From assembly GCA_964581365.1 (NCBI GenBank), contig CAZOOF010000029.1, positions 1 to 27,224 on the forward strand: a stretch of DNA of 27,224 nucleotides, given 5' to 3'. Below the pieces are notes generated by a model, which was given only the letters and a program-made list of their open reading frames with translations, was not told where the DNA came from and made no database searches. A program made the position numbers and the translations under genes. Source of the DNA: JAITWN01 sp964581365. GTDB lineage: Bacteria; Pseudomonadota; Gammaproteobacteria; SZUA-140. Positions 1 to 6,475 of this stretch are shown here, piece by piece (position 1 is the stretch's first letter; every line of letters begins with the position of its first letter).

Positions 1-5
1 AGTAT

Positions 6-81
6 TGGAGCTGGCGAGAGGAATCGAACCCCCGACCGGCTGATTACAAATCAGCTGCTCTACCGACTGAGCTACGCCAGC
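6..81 (-). tRNA. tRNA-Thr (anticodon TGT)
   Basis: Read on the minus strand, this folds as a complete cloverleaf. The acceptor stem GCTGGCG pairs with CGCCAGC, the discriminator is T and the 3' CCA is encoded. The anticodon stem GCTGA/TCAGC encloses the loop TTTGTAA, giving anticodon TGT, which reads the threonine codon ACA. The T arm contains GGTTCGATTCC. It lies 24 bp downstream of the SPOR-protein stop codon. In many gammaproteobacteria a Thr/Tyr/Gly/Thr tRNA cluster followed by tuf lies beyond this point, but that part is outside the window. Confidence 0.97.
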
Positions 82-99
82 TTTGGGTGAAGAACGAGG

Positions 100-108
100 A
101 TTATATCA
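100..108 (-). promoter_or_regulatory. Extended -10 promoter for tRNA-Thr
   Basis: On the minus strand the sequence TGATATAAT contains a perfect TATAAT hexamer (100-105) preceded by a TGn extension. The TGn element is the TGA stop codon of the upstream SPOR gene. The expected start point lies about 7 nt downstream, leaving a leader of roughly 11-12 nt before the tRNA 5' end. No good -35 hexamer is seen at 17 bp spacing, as is common for extended -10 promoters. Confidence 0.65.
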
Positions 109-933
109 GTCCTGCGCCGGCTGGCAGTCTACCGTTTGCCATTCGAGATCCGGCGCCTCTCCCGCGAGCCGTTCGGCGATGATCCTGGGGTCGACGCCGT
201 TCGCGGTCCTCAGGCGCAGCGTAAATTCCTTGCTGGTCCGGGTGCGCTCGCGGACCTCGGGAGTGTAGCCGAGTTCGAGCATCTGAGCACGCCGGCGCTC
301 CAGCGCCGAGCTGCGGCTGTACAGGCCGAGGGAGATTGCCCAGCCGCTGTCCAGAGCAACGATAGCGATGTCTTCCACTCCCTGCTCCTGCATCCGCCGC
401 AGGGTTTCTCGCGCCCCCGCAGGATCATAACGATCGGCGGTCAGCATCCAGTAGCCGGCGGGATGCTGACGTTCCTCGGTGATGAGCTCTGCCTGCACGC
501 CTTCTGCCTGGACTCGGGCGAGCGCAGCCTCGGCCGCCTCCAACTCGGCCCAGGTACCGAGCTCTATGCAGCTGCCAGTGGCAGTCCCGGCGGAGCCGTC
601 AGCCACGGGGGCAGACGCCTGTGACTGCGCGGGGGACGCCGGTGCCGCTGCGGGCGTCTGCGCGGATACGGACGCGGTGGCCGGGGCCGGCTCGTCGATC
701 GTCTCCACCGGTCCATCGGCGGCGACCGGCGCCCGGCCGGGTTCGGCCTTGGCCATTGCGGCGGCTGTCGCGCTCCCTTCACGCTCACTGAGCAGCATGA
801 GCAGCGGCGCATCGGGCGCCGCCGGGCGAACCGACTTCTCCTGGGGCGCCCCTTGCAGCCAGCCAAGCGCCGGCTCGTGCCAGTACCACAGGGCAAGATT
901 GGCCAGCAGCAGGATGAGAAAGAACAGCCTCAT
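106..933 (-). CDS. SPOR-domain membrane protein (tandem SPOR)
   Basis: A 275-residue protein with an N-terminal membrane anchor (about residues 3-18, a run of L, F, I and A), a low-complexity Ala/Pro linker (about 30-118), and a C-terminal region that reads as two consecutive SPOR-like units. Unit 1 (about 120-193) starts near CIELGTW; unit 2 (about 196-270) starts near WAISLGLYS. SPOR domains bind denuded glycan strands of septal peptidoglycan, so a periplasmic, cell-envelope role is likely, but the exact function is unknown. The start codon overlaps the coaX stop by 4 bp (ATGA), so it is translated as the last gene of the birA-coaX operon. The same gene order occurs in Pseudomonas relatives. 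Confidence 0.85.
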   Translation of the reverse strand: MRLFFLILLLANLALWYWHEPALGWLQGAPQEKSVRPAAPDAPLLMLLSEREGSATAAAMAKAEPGRAPVAADGPVETIDEPAPATASVSAQTPAAAPASPAQSQASAPVADGSAGTATGSCIELGTWAELEAAEAALARVQAEGVQAELITEERQHPAGYWMLTADRYDPAGARETLRRMQEQGVEDIAIVALDSGWAISLGLYSRSSALERRRAQMLELGYTPEVRERTRTSKEFTLRLRTANGVDPRIIAERLAGEAPDLEWQTVDCQPAQD

Positions 934-1703
934 CGGTTTTCATCCATGGCGTAGAGCATCATTCCCTCAAAAACCAGATTTGGATGCCATTCATAGGCTT
1001 CGGGCTGATCGAGCAGCGGGCGCAGACGCGAAGCGTCACCGCCGGTAAGCAGCCGTCGCGGCTGCGCGCCCATCGCCGCGACCATACTGGTGACGGCGCG
1101 GTCGATGGCGCCGCTCGCCGCATGCAGCGTCCCGGCCAGCAGGGCCGCGCGGGTATCGGTTGCGAAAGGCAAGGACTCATCCGCGGACTCGTCCTCGGCC
1201 GCGACCAGATGCGAGGCCTGTGTGCCTTGACTCAGCATGCGTCGCATCAATCCGAGCCCCGGCATGATCACTCCGCCGAGATGGACGCCGTCTTCGCGCA
1301 TGGCGTCCACGGTGATCGCGGTTCCGCAATCGATCACGCATGCCGCCCCCCCGGTCACCCGGCGCGCAGCCACCAGCGCGAGCCAGCGATCGACACCGAG
1401 CCGCTCCGGTTCGGCATAGGCACTGGTGACACCGTGCGCCGCGCGCTGCGCCGTGATCGACTCCACCGGCACCGACCAGGCATCCATGGTGCAATGAGAC
1501 AGTTCCGCGGCGAACTCCGTGCCGAGCACGCTCGCCATCAGCACACGCTCGGGTTTCGGCAGCGGCGCCCAGGCCAGTGACAGACCGCGCACATCGTCAC
1601 TCACGTTCCCGCTGCGAACCAGCGCATCTCCCGTCTGCAGCACGCCCCCGACTACACAGGCCCATTTCAGTCGGGAATTGCCCGCATCGATCAGCAGAAT
1701 CAT
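930..1703 (-). CDS. coaX: Type III pantothenate kinase
   Basis: A 257-residue ASKHA-fold kinase that phosphorylates pantothenate with ATP in the first step of coenzyme A synthesis (cytoplasmic). Visible motifs are the N-terminal phosphate-binding DAGNSRLKW (residues 6-14), GVDRWLALVAA (substrate and Mg site), CVIDCGTAITVD (second phosphate-binding loop) and HLGGVIMPGL. The length matches the family (about 250). The chosen ATG at 1703 overlaps the birA stop by 4 bp, and its own stop overlaps the SPOR gene. The open frame continues upstream to 1883, but that part is antisense-like and shows no family similarity. Pairing with birA is classic, as both are cofactor enzymes sharing one transcript. 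Confidence 0.95.
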   Translation of the reverse strand: MILLIDAGNSRLKWACVVGGVLQTGDALVRSGNVSDDVRGLSLAWAPLPKPERVLMASVLGTEFAAELSHCTMDAWSVPVESITAQRAAHGVTSAYAEPERLGVDRWLALVAARRVTGGAACVIDCGTAITVDAMREDGVHLGGVIMPGLGLMRRMLSQGTQASHLVAAEDESADESLPFATDTRAALLAGTLHAASGAIDRAVTSMVAAMGAQPRRLLTGGDASRLRPLLDQPEAYEWHPNLVFEGMMLYAMDENR

Positions 1704-2689
1704 GGTCCGGCCCTCTGTCGCGTACGCACACTGACATCGCCCGACAACCAGCGTGTCACCGCACCGCTTTCGTCGGCCAGCAGGAATGCGCCATCGGCAT
1801 CGATTCCGCGCGCGATGCCGTGCACGATATGCATCCCTTGCACGGTCACCGGTCTGCCGGCCAGCGCATCGTGCTGGCGCCACTCATCGCGAAACGGTTC
1901 CAGTCCCTGTTCACCGAACCGCGCCAGCGCCCGATACAGCCGGTTCAGCACCGCCGCGGCGAGTTCGTTTCGAGATACCGGCTTGCCCGCGGCGCGGGTG
2001 GCATCGGTCCATGCCTGCGTGATCGTGCCGGCGCCGGGAGACTCCGGCATGGAGACGTTGATCCCGACGCCGATGACCACACACGAAGCACCGCCCGCCT
2101 CCCCCGACAGTTCGATCAGGGCGCCGGCGAGCTTGGCGTCCTTGTACAGGACATCATTGGGCCATTTTACGGTGGCGCCGCGAACGCCGACACCCTCCAG
2201 AGCCGCGCGTACCGCCAGCCCCACCACCAACGCCAAGCCGGCCAGAGCCTCAGGGCCGCGCGCGAAACGCCACAGCAGGGAAAGGTAAAGATTGCGGGCG
2301 CAGGGCGAATGCCAGACCCGCCCCCGGCGGCCGCGTCCGGCGCTCTGCGTCTCAGCAAGACAGACTGCGCCCGAAGGCAAGGCTGCGGCGCGGCGCAGCA
2401 GTTCGCTGTTGGTGGAGTCCAGCTCGTGACGCACATCCAGCGGGCCGAGTCCGGCGCGGACGGATGCATCCAGTCCGCCCAGGATGAGTTCCGCGTCGAG
2501 CAGTTCGAGCGGCTCGGCGAGACGATAGCCGCGACCGGGCACCGAATTCACTTCGAGCCCGGCGGCGCGCAGAGCACGGAGCCGCTTCCATACCGCGGCG
2601 CGACCGACACCCAGCGCTTTCCCCAGGGCTTCGCCGGAGTGAAAGCGACCATCAGAGAGGATACGCAGCAATTCCGGGCTGTGCGGCAT
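1700..2689 (-). CDS. birA: Bifunctional biotin-protein ligase / biotin operon repressor
   Basis: A 329-residue protein. Residues 1-60 form a winged helix-turn-helix (GRAAVWKRLRALRAAGLEV), so this is the DNA-binding form of BirA. The catalytic domain shows the biotinyl-AMP loop GRGRRGR (118-124), KWPNDVLY (175-182) and KLAG (186-189), followed by the C-terminal SH3-like domain. It attaches biotin to the carboxyl-carrier subunit of acetyl-CoA carboxylase and, when loaded with biotinyl-AMP, represses biotin genes. ATG at 2689 was chosen because MPHSPELLRIL begins the HTH; the frame stays open to 2815. A weak TAGACT box lies 8 nt upstream of the ATG, so the mRNA may have little or no leader. bioA is in this window, but no clear BirA operator was found there. 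Confidence 0.95.
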   Translation of the reverse strand: MPHSPELLRILSDGRFHSGEALGKALGVGRAAVWKRLRALRAAGLEVNSVPGRGYRLAEPLELLDAELILGGLDASVRAGLGPLDVRHELDSTNSELLRRAAALPSGAVCLAETQSAGRGRRGRVWHSPCARNLYLSLLWRFARGPEALAGLALVVGLAVRAALEGVGVRGATVKWPNDVLYKDAKLAGALIELSGEAGGASCVVIGVGINVSMPESPGAGTITQAWTDATRAAGKPVSRNELAAAVLNRLYRALARFGEQGLEPFRDEWRQHDALAGRPVTVQGMHIVHGIARGIDADGAFLLADESGAVTRWLSGDVSVRTRQRAGP

Positions 2690-2769
2690 GGGCGCTAGTC
2701 TAGCAGCTCGCCCGGTCTTGCCGCCAAACCGGGACCATTCTTTACCAGCCGAGCACCGCGGAGGATCGC

Positions 2770-3024
2770 ATGCTGGGATGCATATGCGCGATGACGCGAG
2801 AATACGAAAGGACATACGGTCGTCGGCCGGATGTCTTGCGGATCAACAGTGCGCAGTTCGAGCGCCTGCGCCGGCACTTCTCCGATCCGGACGACGTGGA
2901 AACAATGATGGCGGTGCTGAATCTGACGATCCTGATCAGCGATGACGTCGTCTATCCAACGCTGAAGCGCATCGCCCGCCCGGGCAGACCGCGGCCGCTG
3001 GCGCGACCCGCGCCGCGGCGGTGA
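2770..3024 (+). CDS. Small hypothetical protein (84 aa)
   Basis: An 84-residue protein with a good ribosome-binding site (GGAGG at 2760-2764, 5 nt before the ATG), divergent from birA. I do not recognise the family. The visible core runs about residues 9-66: an N-terminal helix with REYERTYGRRPDVLRIN, a predicted helix around FERLRRHF, an acidic DPDDVETMM turn, then a hydrophobic beta-like segment NLTILISDDVVYP. The last 17 residues are Pro/Arg-rich (RPGRPRPLARPAPRR) and probably disordered. There is no signal peptide or membrane segment. A second in-frame ATG at 2791 is possible. The periodic sequence and the SD support a real gene, though the function is unknown. Confidence 0.6.
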   Translation: MLGCICAMTREYERTYGRRPDVLRINSAQFERLRRHFSDPDDVETMMAVLNLTILISDDVVYPTLKRIARPGRPRPLARPAPRR

Positions 3025-3082
3025 TCGAACCGGCGCGCAAGCATGCCGGCTTCATCTCTCTGGTGGCAGCGCAGGTCGCCAC

Positions 3083-3520
3083 TCACTCTTCGGCGACCGC
3101 GTCTCCCTGCCGGCGTTCGCGAAAGCGGTGCACTTCCACTTCGCGCCCCATGCGGATTTCTCCCTGATGAATCGCGCCTTCCTCGATAGCCAGCACCGGC
3201 GCGCTGATGCGGCCGGTGACGCGTGCCGTCGCGGTCAGTTCCAGCTTTTCCTTGACGGTGATATCACCACGCACCTCGCCGGACACGATCGCGGTACCGG
3301 CACCGATATTGCCGATCCAGCACCCCTGCTCGCTCAGCACCAGCACCCCTTCAATATCGCAATCGCCTTCAAAGGTTCCGTTCACGATGGTGTTACCGGC
3401 CCCCTCGAGGCGGCCGACAAAGCGGTTGTCGCTGCCGATCAGGGTGGTGATCTGCTGCACGCCGTCCAGCGTGCGCCGGCCCTTCCCCCGGCCCCGCCTG
3501 AGAAAATCCTGTAGATCCAT
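3083..3520 (-). CDS. Bactofilin (polymer-forming cytoskeletal protein)
   Basis: A 145-residue protein of the bactofilin family (PF04519, CcmA-like). The N-terminus is short and basic (DFLRRGRGKGRR), followed by a right-handed beta-helix core (about residues 30-125) with repeating short hydrophobic strands such as IVNGTFEGDCDIEGVLVLSE and VSGEVRGDITVKEKLEL, and an acidic tail. Bactofilins polymerise without nucleotide and act as membrane-associated scaffolds for peptidoglycan enzymes or polar structures. The ATG at 3520 was chosen because an AGGGAG box sits 8 nt upstream; a GTG ten codons earlier (3550) has no such site. It is not next to an M23 peptidase, the usual partner. It is divergent from the VWA-like gene. 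Confidence 0.9.
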   Translation of the reverse strand: MDLQDFLRRGRGKGRRTLDGVQQITTLIGSDNRFVGRLEGAGNTIVNGTFEGDCDIEGVLVLSEQGCWIGNIGAGTAIVSGEVRGDITVKEKLELTATARVTGRISAPVLAIEEGAIHQGEIRMGREVEVHRFRERRQGDAVAEE

Positions 3521-3577
3521 GTGCCACACTCCCTGTTGTTGCATGTTCACCGCTGACCAAAACCGGGCGGCAATGAC

Positions 3578-3627
3578 TTATCGGCCACTGCTGCGCGGGG
3601 TAAAGCCCCCGCGCCAGTGACCGATAA
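3578..3627. repeat. Long imperfect inverted repeat in intergenic DNA
   Basis: Arms TTATCGG (3578-3584), CACTG (3586-3590) and GCGCGGGG (3593-3600) pair with CCCCGCGC (3607-3614), CAGTG (3615-3619) and CCGATAA (3621-3627). That makes 20 base pairs with one mismatch, a two-base bulge (CT) and a six-base loop. GGCA/TGCC just outside (3569-3572, 3629-3632) could add four more pairs. It is in the 139-bp gap between the divergent bactofilin and VWA-like genes. There is no T-run on either side, so a simple terminator is unlikely. It could be an RNA structure in a leader, a REP-like palindrome or a binding site. Confidence 0.7.
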
Positions 3628-3659
3628 ATGCCTGTACACGCAAGCGTAGATCACATCAG

Positions 3660-5687
3660 ATGTCTTCGTCCTGCCGATCGCGGATCCGTCCCGCCTGGCC
3701 ATGGCTCGCCGCACTGCTTCTCTGTTGCCTGATGTCGGGCCCCGCTGCACTGGCGTCGGACCTGCGGGTGCTGGTAGCGACGGACGTGCTCGCCGCCAAC
3801 GGGGAGGATGCCACCCCCGGGCGAGACGCGCTGTCCCTGCTGATCGAGCTGCTGCCGGCCGGGAGCCGGGCTGGCATCTGGACTTATAACGACTCCGTCT
3901 CCACCCTGGGCTCATACGGCACCGTCGACGAGACCTGGCGGACCAATGCTGCCCGCGCCCTGCGCGATCTATCGGTTACGGCGCCCAACCCGCCAATCAA
4001 CCTGGAGTCGGCGCTGGCCGCCGCGGCCAGCAAGTGGCGGGAAAGCGGTTTCGAGCGCCACGTGATTCTGATCATGAGTCCCGAGCCGCCATCTTCGGAT
4101 CTGCGCACCGCGGTGCAGCGCTCCCGCGCCCGCATTCTGGCCGAGGCCATCCCCGCATTGCGCGCGGCGCGGGTGCGCATCCACGTCATTACCACCGGCA
4201 GCGATGAGATCCCGCTGGCGGGACGGCTTGCCGCAGCGAGCGGCGGACTCCTGCTGCATGCCCCGAGCAGCGAAGAACTGGCCGATCGCGTGCTGGAGCT
4301 GGTGGAGATGCTGAGACCGCTGAGCCTCCCGGTTCGTCACGGTGAGATCATCATCGATCAGGAGGTGAAGCGTCTGACGCTGGTTATGCCGCGCGCGCCG
4401 CAGAGCATGGCGAGCGAGCTGCGCGCGCCCGACGGACGCCGTTACCGGGCCGAAAGCACAGCCGAATTGCGCTGGAAGCAGACATCGACTCACGAGATCG
4501 TGACTATCGAGCGGCCGGCGTCTGGCGTGTGGCGCATGGATACCGGAGCCGGCGCTCGAGTCTGGTTCGATGGCGCTGCGCTGCTACAGACACTCAGGCC
4601 GCCGCCCCTGCGAGTCCTGGCCGGCGATCACGTCGTGCTGCATGCAGCGCTGCAAGAGCAGGCAGGGGAAGCCCTGCTCACCGTGAGCCATCAGGGACCA
4701 GACGGCAATTCCCGCCTGCTGATCCGCAACGTAGCCAGCAAGGAAAGCCCATTGCGGATCGAACTGCCACGCCATCTCGAGAGCGGAGCGCATCGATTTT
4801 CCATCGAAGCTTCCGGGGCCGGCTTCCAGCGCTCCTGGCATCAGCGACTGGAAATTCTCGACAGCCCGCTCCGTCTTGAGTTCAGTCGCAGCAGCGGCAA
4901 GCCTCTGCTTTCGATGACTCCCTGGGCGGATATTCTGCGTCACGAGGATCTGCATATCGGGGCGACGCTGACCGATGGCCGGCGCTTTGTCGCGCGACTG
5001 CAGGCTGAACGCGGCTCGCCTCAGGAGTGGCTTATCGATCTGGCTGCGCACGAGAGTCCGCGCCTGCTTCAGCTGACGCTGGAAACGGCTGGCACGCGGA
5101 CCCGCGGCGGCGTACTTCTGCACCAGGACCGCCCTCGCGGCTTCGATACCATGGGACTGCACCCCCCGGAACCCCTGCCGGTCCGGACTTCGCCGCCTTC
5201 TTCGGGCAGTGAGTATTCGGTCAGCGGCACGGGTCCCACATCGGGACTCGCGATTGGGGGCTCGATCATGATGCTGGTTTCGACCCTTGGCGGCGCCGCG
5301 CTGCTCATGCAGGCGCTGCGAGCGGCGCCTCAGGAACCGCCGCCGGCCCGCGCACCGGTGCGGGTAGAACCCCGTTCCGCCACGCCGCCGGCAAGCGCCA
5401 CGGCAGCGATCGAGCCGAAGGAAAGCAGGGAAATCCCGACGCCGGTCACAGAACCGCTACCGCAGGCGGCGCCGGATCCGAAACCCGCCGGCGAGATCTT
5501 CTATAGCGACGACACCGTGCTGCCGGACACGGGCGAGGCAACGGTCATGGCGACGGAGATGGCGCCGGATCCCCTCGAACCGTCACCGGCGCCGTCGGGC
5601 GATGGCACAGGTCCGAATCCGCTCGACGACATAGACATCACGGGAATCGAGCTGGATTTCAGTGAGGAGGCGGTCAATCCCGCCTGA
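3660..5687 (+). CDS. Membrane-anchored VWA-like protein (TIGR03503-like)
   Basis: A 675-residue protein with a signal peptide (about residues 1-33, hydrophobic core WLAALLLCCLMSG, likely cut after ALA), a von Willebrand A-like domain (about 34-215), a beta-rich extracytoplasmic region (about 225-500), one transmembrane helix (about 528-552, IGGSIMMLVSTLGGAALLM) and a Pro/Glu-rich tail. It resembles the gammaproteobacterial TIGR03503 group (GRDALSLLIELLPAGSRAGIWTY is followed by a VDETWR block). The metal-site (MIDAS) residues of typical VWA domains appear lost: the DxSxS position reads D-V-L-A-A (42-46). Topology suggests a periplasmic sensor or scaffold with an acidic cytoplasmic end (DDIDITGIELDF). 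The ATG at 3660 lacks a strong SD. Function unknown. Confidence 0.8.
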   Translation: MSSSCRSRIRPAWPWLAALLLCCLMSGPAALASDLRVLVATDVLAANGEDATPGRDALSLLIELLPAGSRAGIWTYNDSVSTLGSYGTVDETWRTNAARALRDLSVTAPNPPINLESALAAAASKWRESGFERHVILIMSPEPPSSDLRTAVQRSRARILAEAIPALRAARVRIHVITTGSDEIPLAGRLAAASGGLLLHAPSSEELADRVLELVEMLRPLSLPVRHGEIIIDQEVKRLTLVMPRAPQSMASELRAPDGRRYRAESTAELRWKQTSTHEIVTIERPASGVWRMDTGAGARVWFDGAALLQTLRPPPLRVLAGDHVVLHAALQEQAGEALLTVSHQGPDGNSRLLIRNVASKESPLRIELPRHLESGAHRFSIEASGAGFQRSWHQRLEILDSPLRLEFSRSSGKPLLSMTPWADILRHEDLHIGATLTDGRRFVARLQAERGSPQEWLIDLAAHESPRLLQLTLETAGTRTRGGVLLHQDRPRGFDTMGLHPPEPLPVRTSPPSSGSEYSVSGTGPTSGLAIGGSIMMLVSTLGGAALLMQALRAAPQEPPPARAPVRVEPRSATPPASATAAIEPKESREIPTPVTEPLPQAAPDPKPAGEIFYSDDTVLPDTGEATVMATEMAPDPLEPSPAPSGDGTGPNPLDDIDITGIELDFSEEAVNPA

Positions 5688-5697
5688 GCAGGAATGA

Positions 5698-5723
5698 CTC
5701 CGGGCCCCAGAACGGGCCCGGAG
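5698..5723. terminator. Convergent hairpin between VWA-like gene and peroxiredoxin gene
   Basis: A perfect 10-bp stem, CTCCGGGCCC/GGGCCCGGAG, with a six-base loop (CAGAAC), lies 10 bp after the VWA-like stop and 17 bp from the peroxiredoxin stop. Neither side has a true T-run (CAATATT on the plus side), so it is a plausible bidirectional terminator of moderate strength or an mRNA 3'-end stabiliser. Confidence 0.6.
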
Positions 5724-5740
5724 CAATATTCAGAGCTGGA

Positions 5741-6343
5741 TCAGAGATCCTTGGACTGCGATGCGAGGAATTCGGCCACGCCTTCCGAGGTCGCCTTCAT
5801 CGCCTTGCGGCCCTCTTCCCAGCCGGCCGGGCACACTTCGCCGTGTTTCTCGCTGTACTGCAGCGCATCGATCATGCGCAGCATTTCGTCGATATTGCGG
5901 CCGAGCGGCAGGTCGTTGACCACCTGGTGGCGCACGATACCATCCTTGTCGATCAGGAAGGAGCCGCGCAGGGCCACGGCTTCGTTCACCAGCACGTCAT
6001 AGTCACGGGCGATGCTCTTGGTGATGTCGGCCACGATCGGGTACTTCACCTGGCCGATGCCACCCTTGTCGACCGGGGTGTTGCGCCAGGCGAGATGGCT
6101 GAAGTGCGAGTCGACCGAGCAGCCGATCACCTGAACGTTGCGCTCCTTGAACTTCTCGATGCGGTTGTCGAACGCGATCAGCTCGGACGGACATACGAAG
6201 GTGAAGTCGAGCGGATAAAAGAACAGCACCACATAGGACTTGCCGCGGAAGCGCGACAGCGAGAAGCTCTCATCGAAACTGTTGTCCGGCATCACCGCGG
6301 TCGCGGTAAAATCGGGCGCGGGCTTGGTCACCAGTACGCTCAT
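5741..6343 (-). CDS. Typical 2-Cys peroxiredoxin (Prx1/AhpC family)
   Basis: A 200-residue thiol peroxidase that reduces H2O2, organic peroxides and peroxynitrite in the cytoplasm. The peroxidatic cysteine C51 is in FYPLDFTFVCPSE and the resolving cysteine C171 is in HGEVCPAGW, which defines the typical 2-Cys Prx1 type. A GGIG motif is present (94-97), but the C-terminal YF motif that makes some Prx enzymes peroxide-sensitive is absent, so a robust enzyme is expected. The ATG at 6343 follows a strong SD (AGGAGG, 7 nt upstream); the longer open frame to 6424 runs into the promoter. No dedicated reductase (AhpF) lies nearby, so thioredoxin is the likely donor. It is divergent from bioA and shares a 132-bp control region containing a dyad. 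Confidence 0.95.
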   Translation of the reverse strand: MSVLVTKPAPDFTATAVMPDNSFDESFSLSRFRGKSYVVLFFYPLDFTFVCPSELIAFDNRIEKFKERNVQVIGCSVDSHFSHLAWRNTPVDKGGIGQVKYPIVADITKSIARDYDVLVNEAVALRGSFLIDKDGIVRHQVVNDLPLGRNIDEMLRMIDALQYSEKHGEVCPAGWEEGRKAMKATSEGVAEFLASQSKDL

Positions 6344-6392
6344 CAGAAATCCTCCTGATCCAATTAGTTGATCCCAACAATAAGCCTTAAGC

Positions 6393-6421
6393 TGGAACCA
6401 TTCTAGACTGGAATCGTTCCA
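6393..6421. promoter_or_regulatory. Operator-like dyad between peroxiredoxin gene and bioA
   Basis: TGGAACCATTC (6393-6403) and GAATCGTTCCA (6411-6421) form an inverted repeat with 10 of 11 matching positions and a seven-base spacer. Its centre contains a minus-strand TAGAAT (6400-6405), a good -10 for the peroxiredoxin gene, and a plus-strand TAGACT (6404-6409), a possible -10 for bioA. A site covering both -10 boxes suggests a regulator acting on both genes. It matches neither the OxyR pattern nor the TTGTAAACC/GGTTTACAA BirA operator as I remember them. Confidence 0.55.
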
Positions 6422-6475
6422 CAAAGCCAGTTTTCACCGCCGCCGCGGCCGGCGCGCTGTTTTCGGGGCATTTTC

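Noticed and set aside
1704..1883. N-terminal extension of coaX by 60 residues
   Set aside because: It lies inside birA, is Arg-rich, and the phosphate-binding motif starts right after the ATG at 1703 as in all CoaX.
3547..3915. Minus-strand frame across the bactofilin/VWA gap
   Set aside because: It is antisense to the VWA-like signal peptide region, Arg/Pro-rich without motifs, and crosses the large hairpin.
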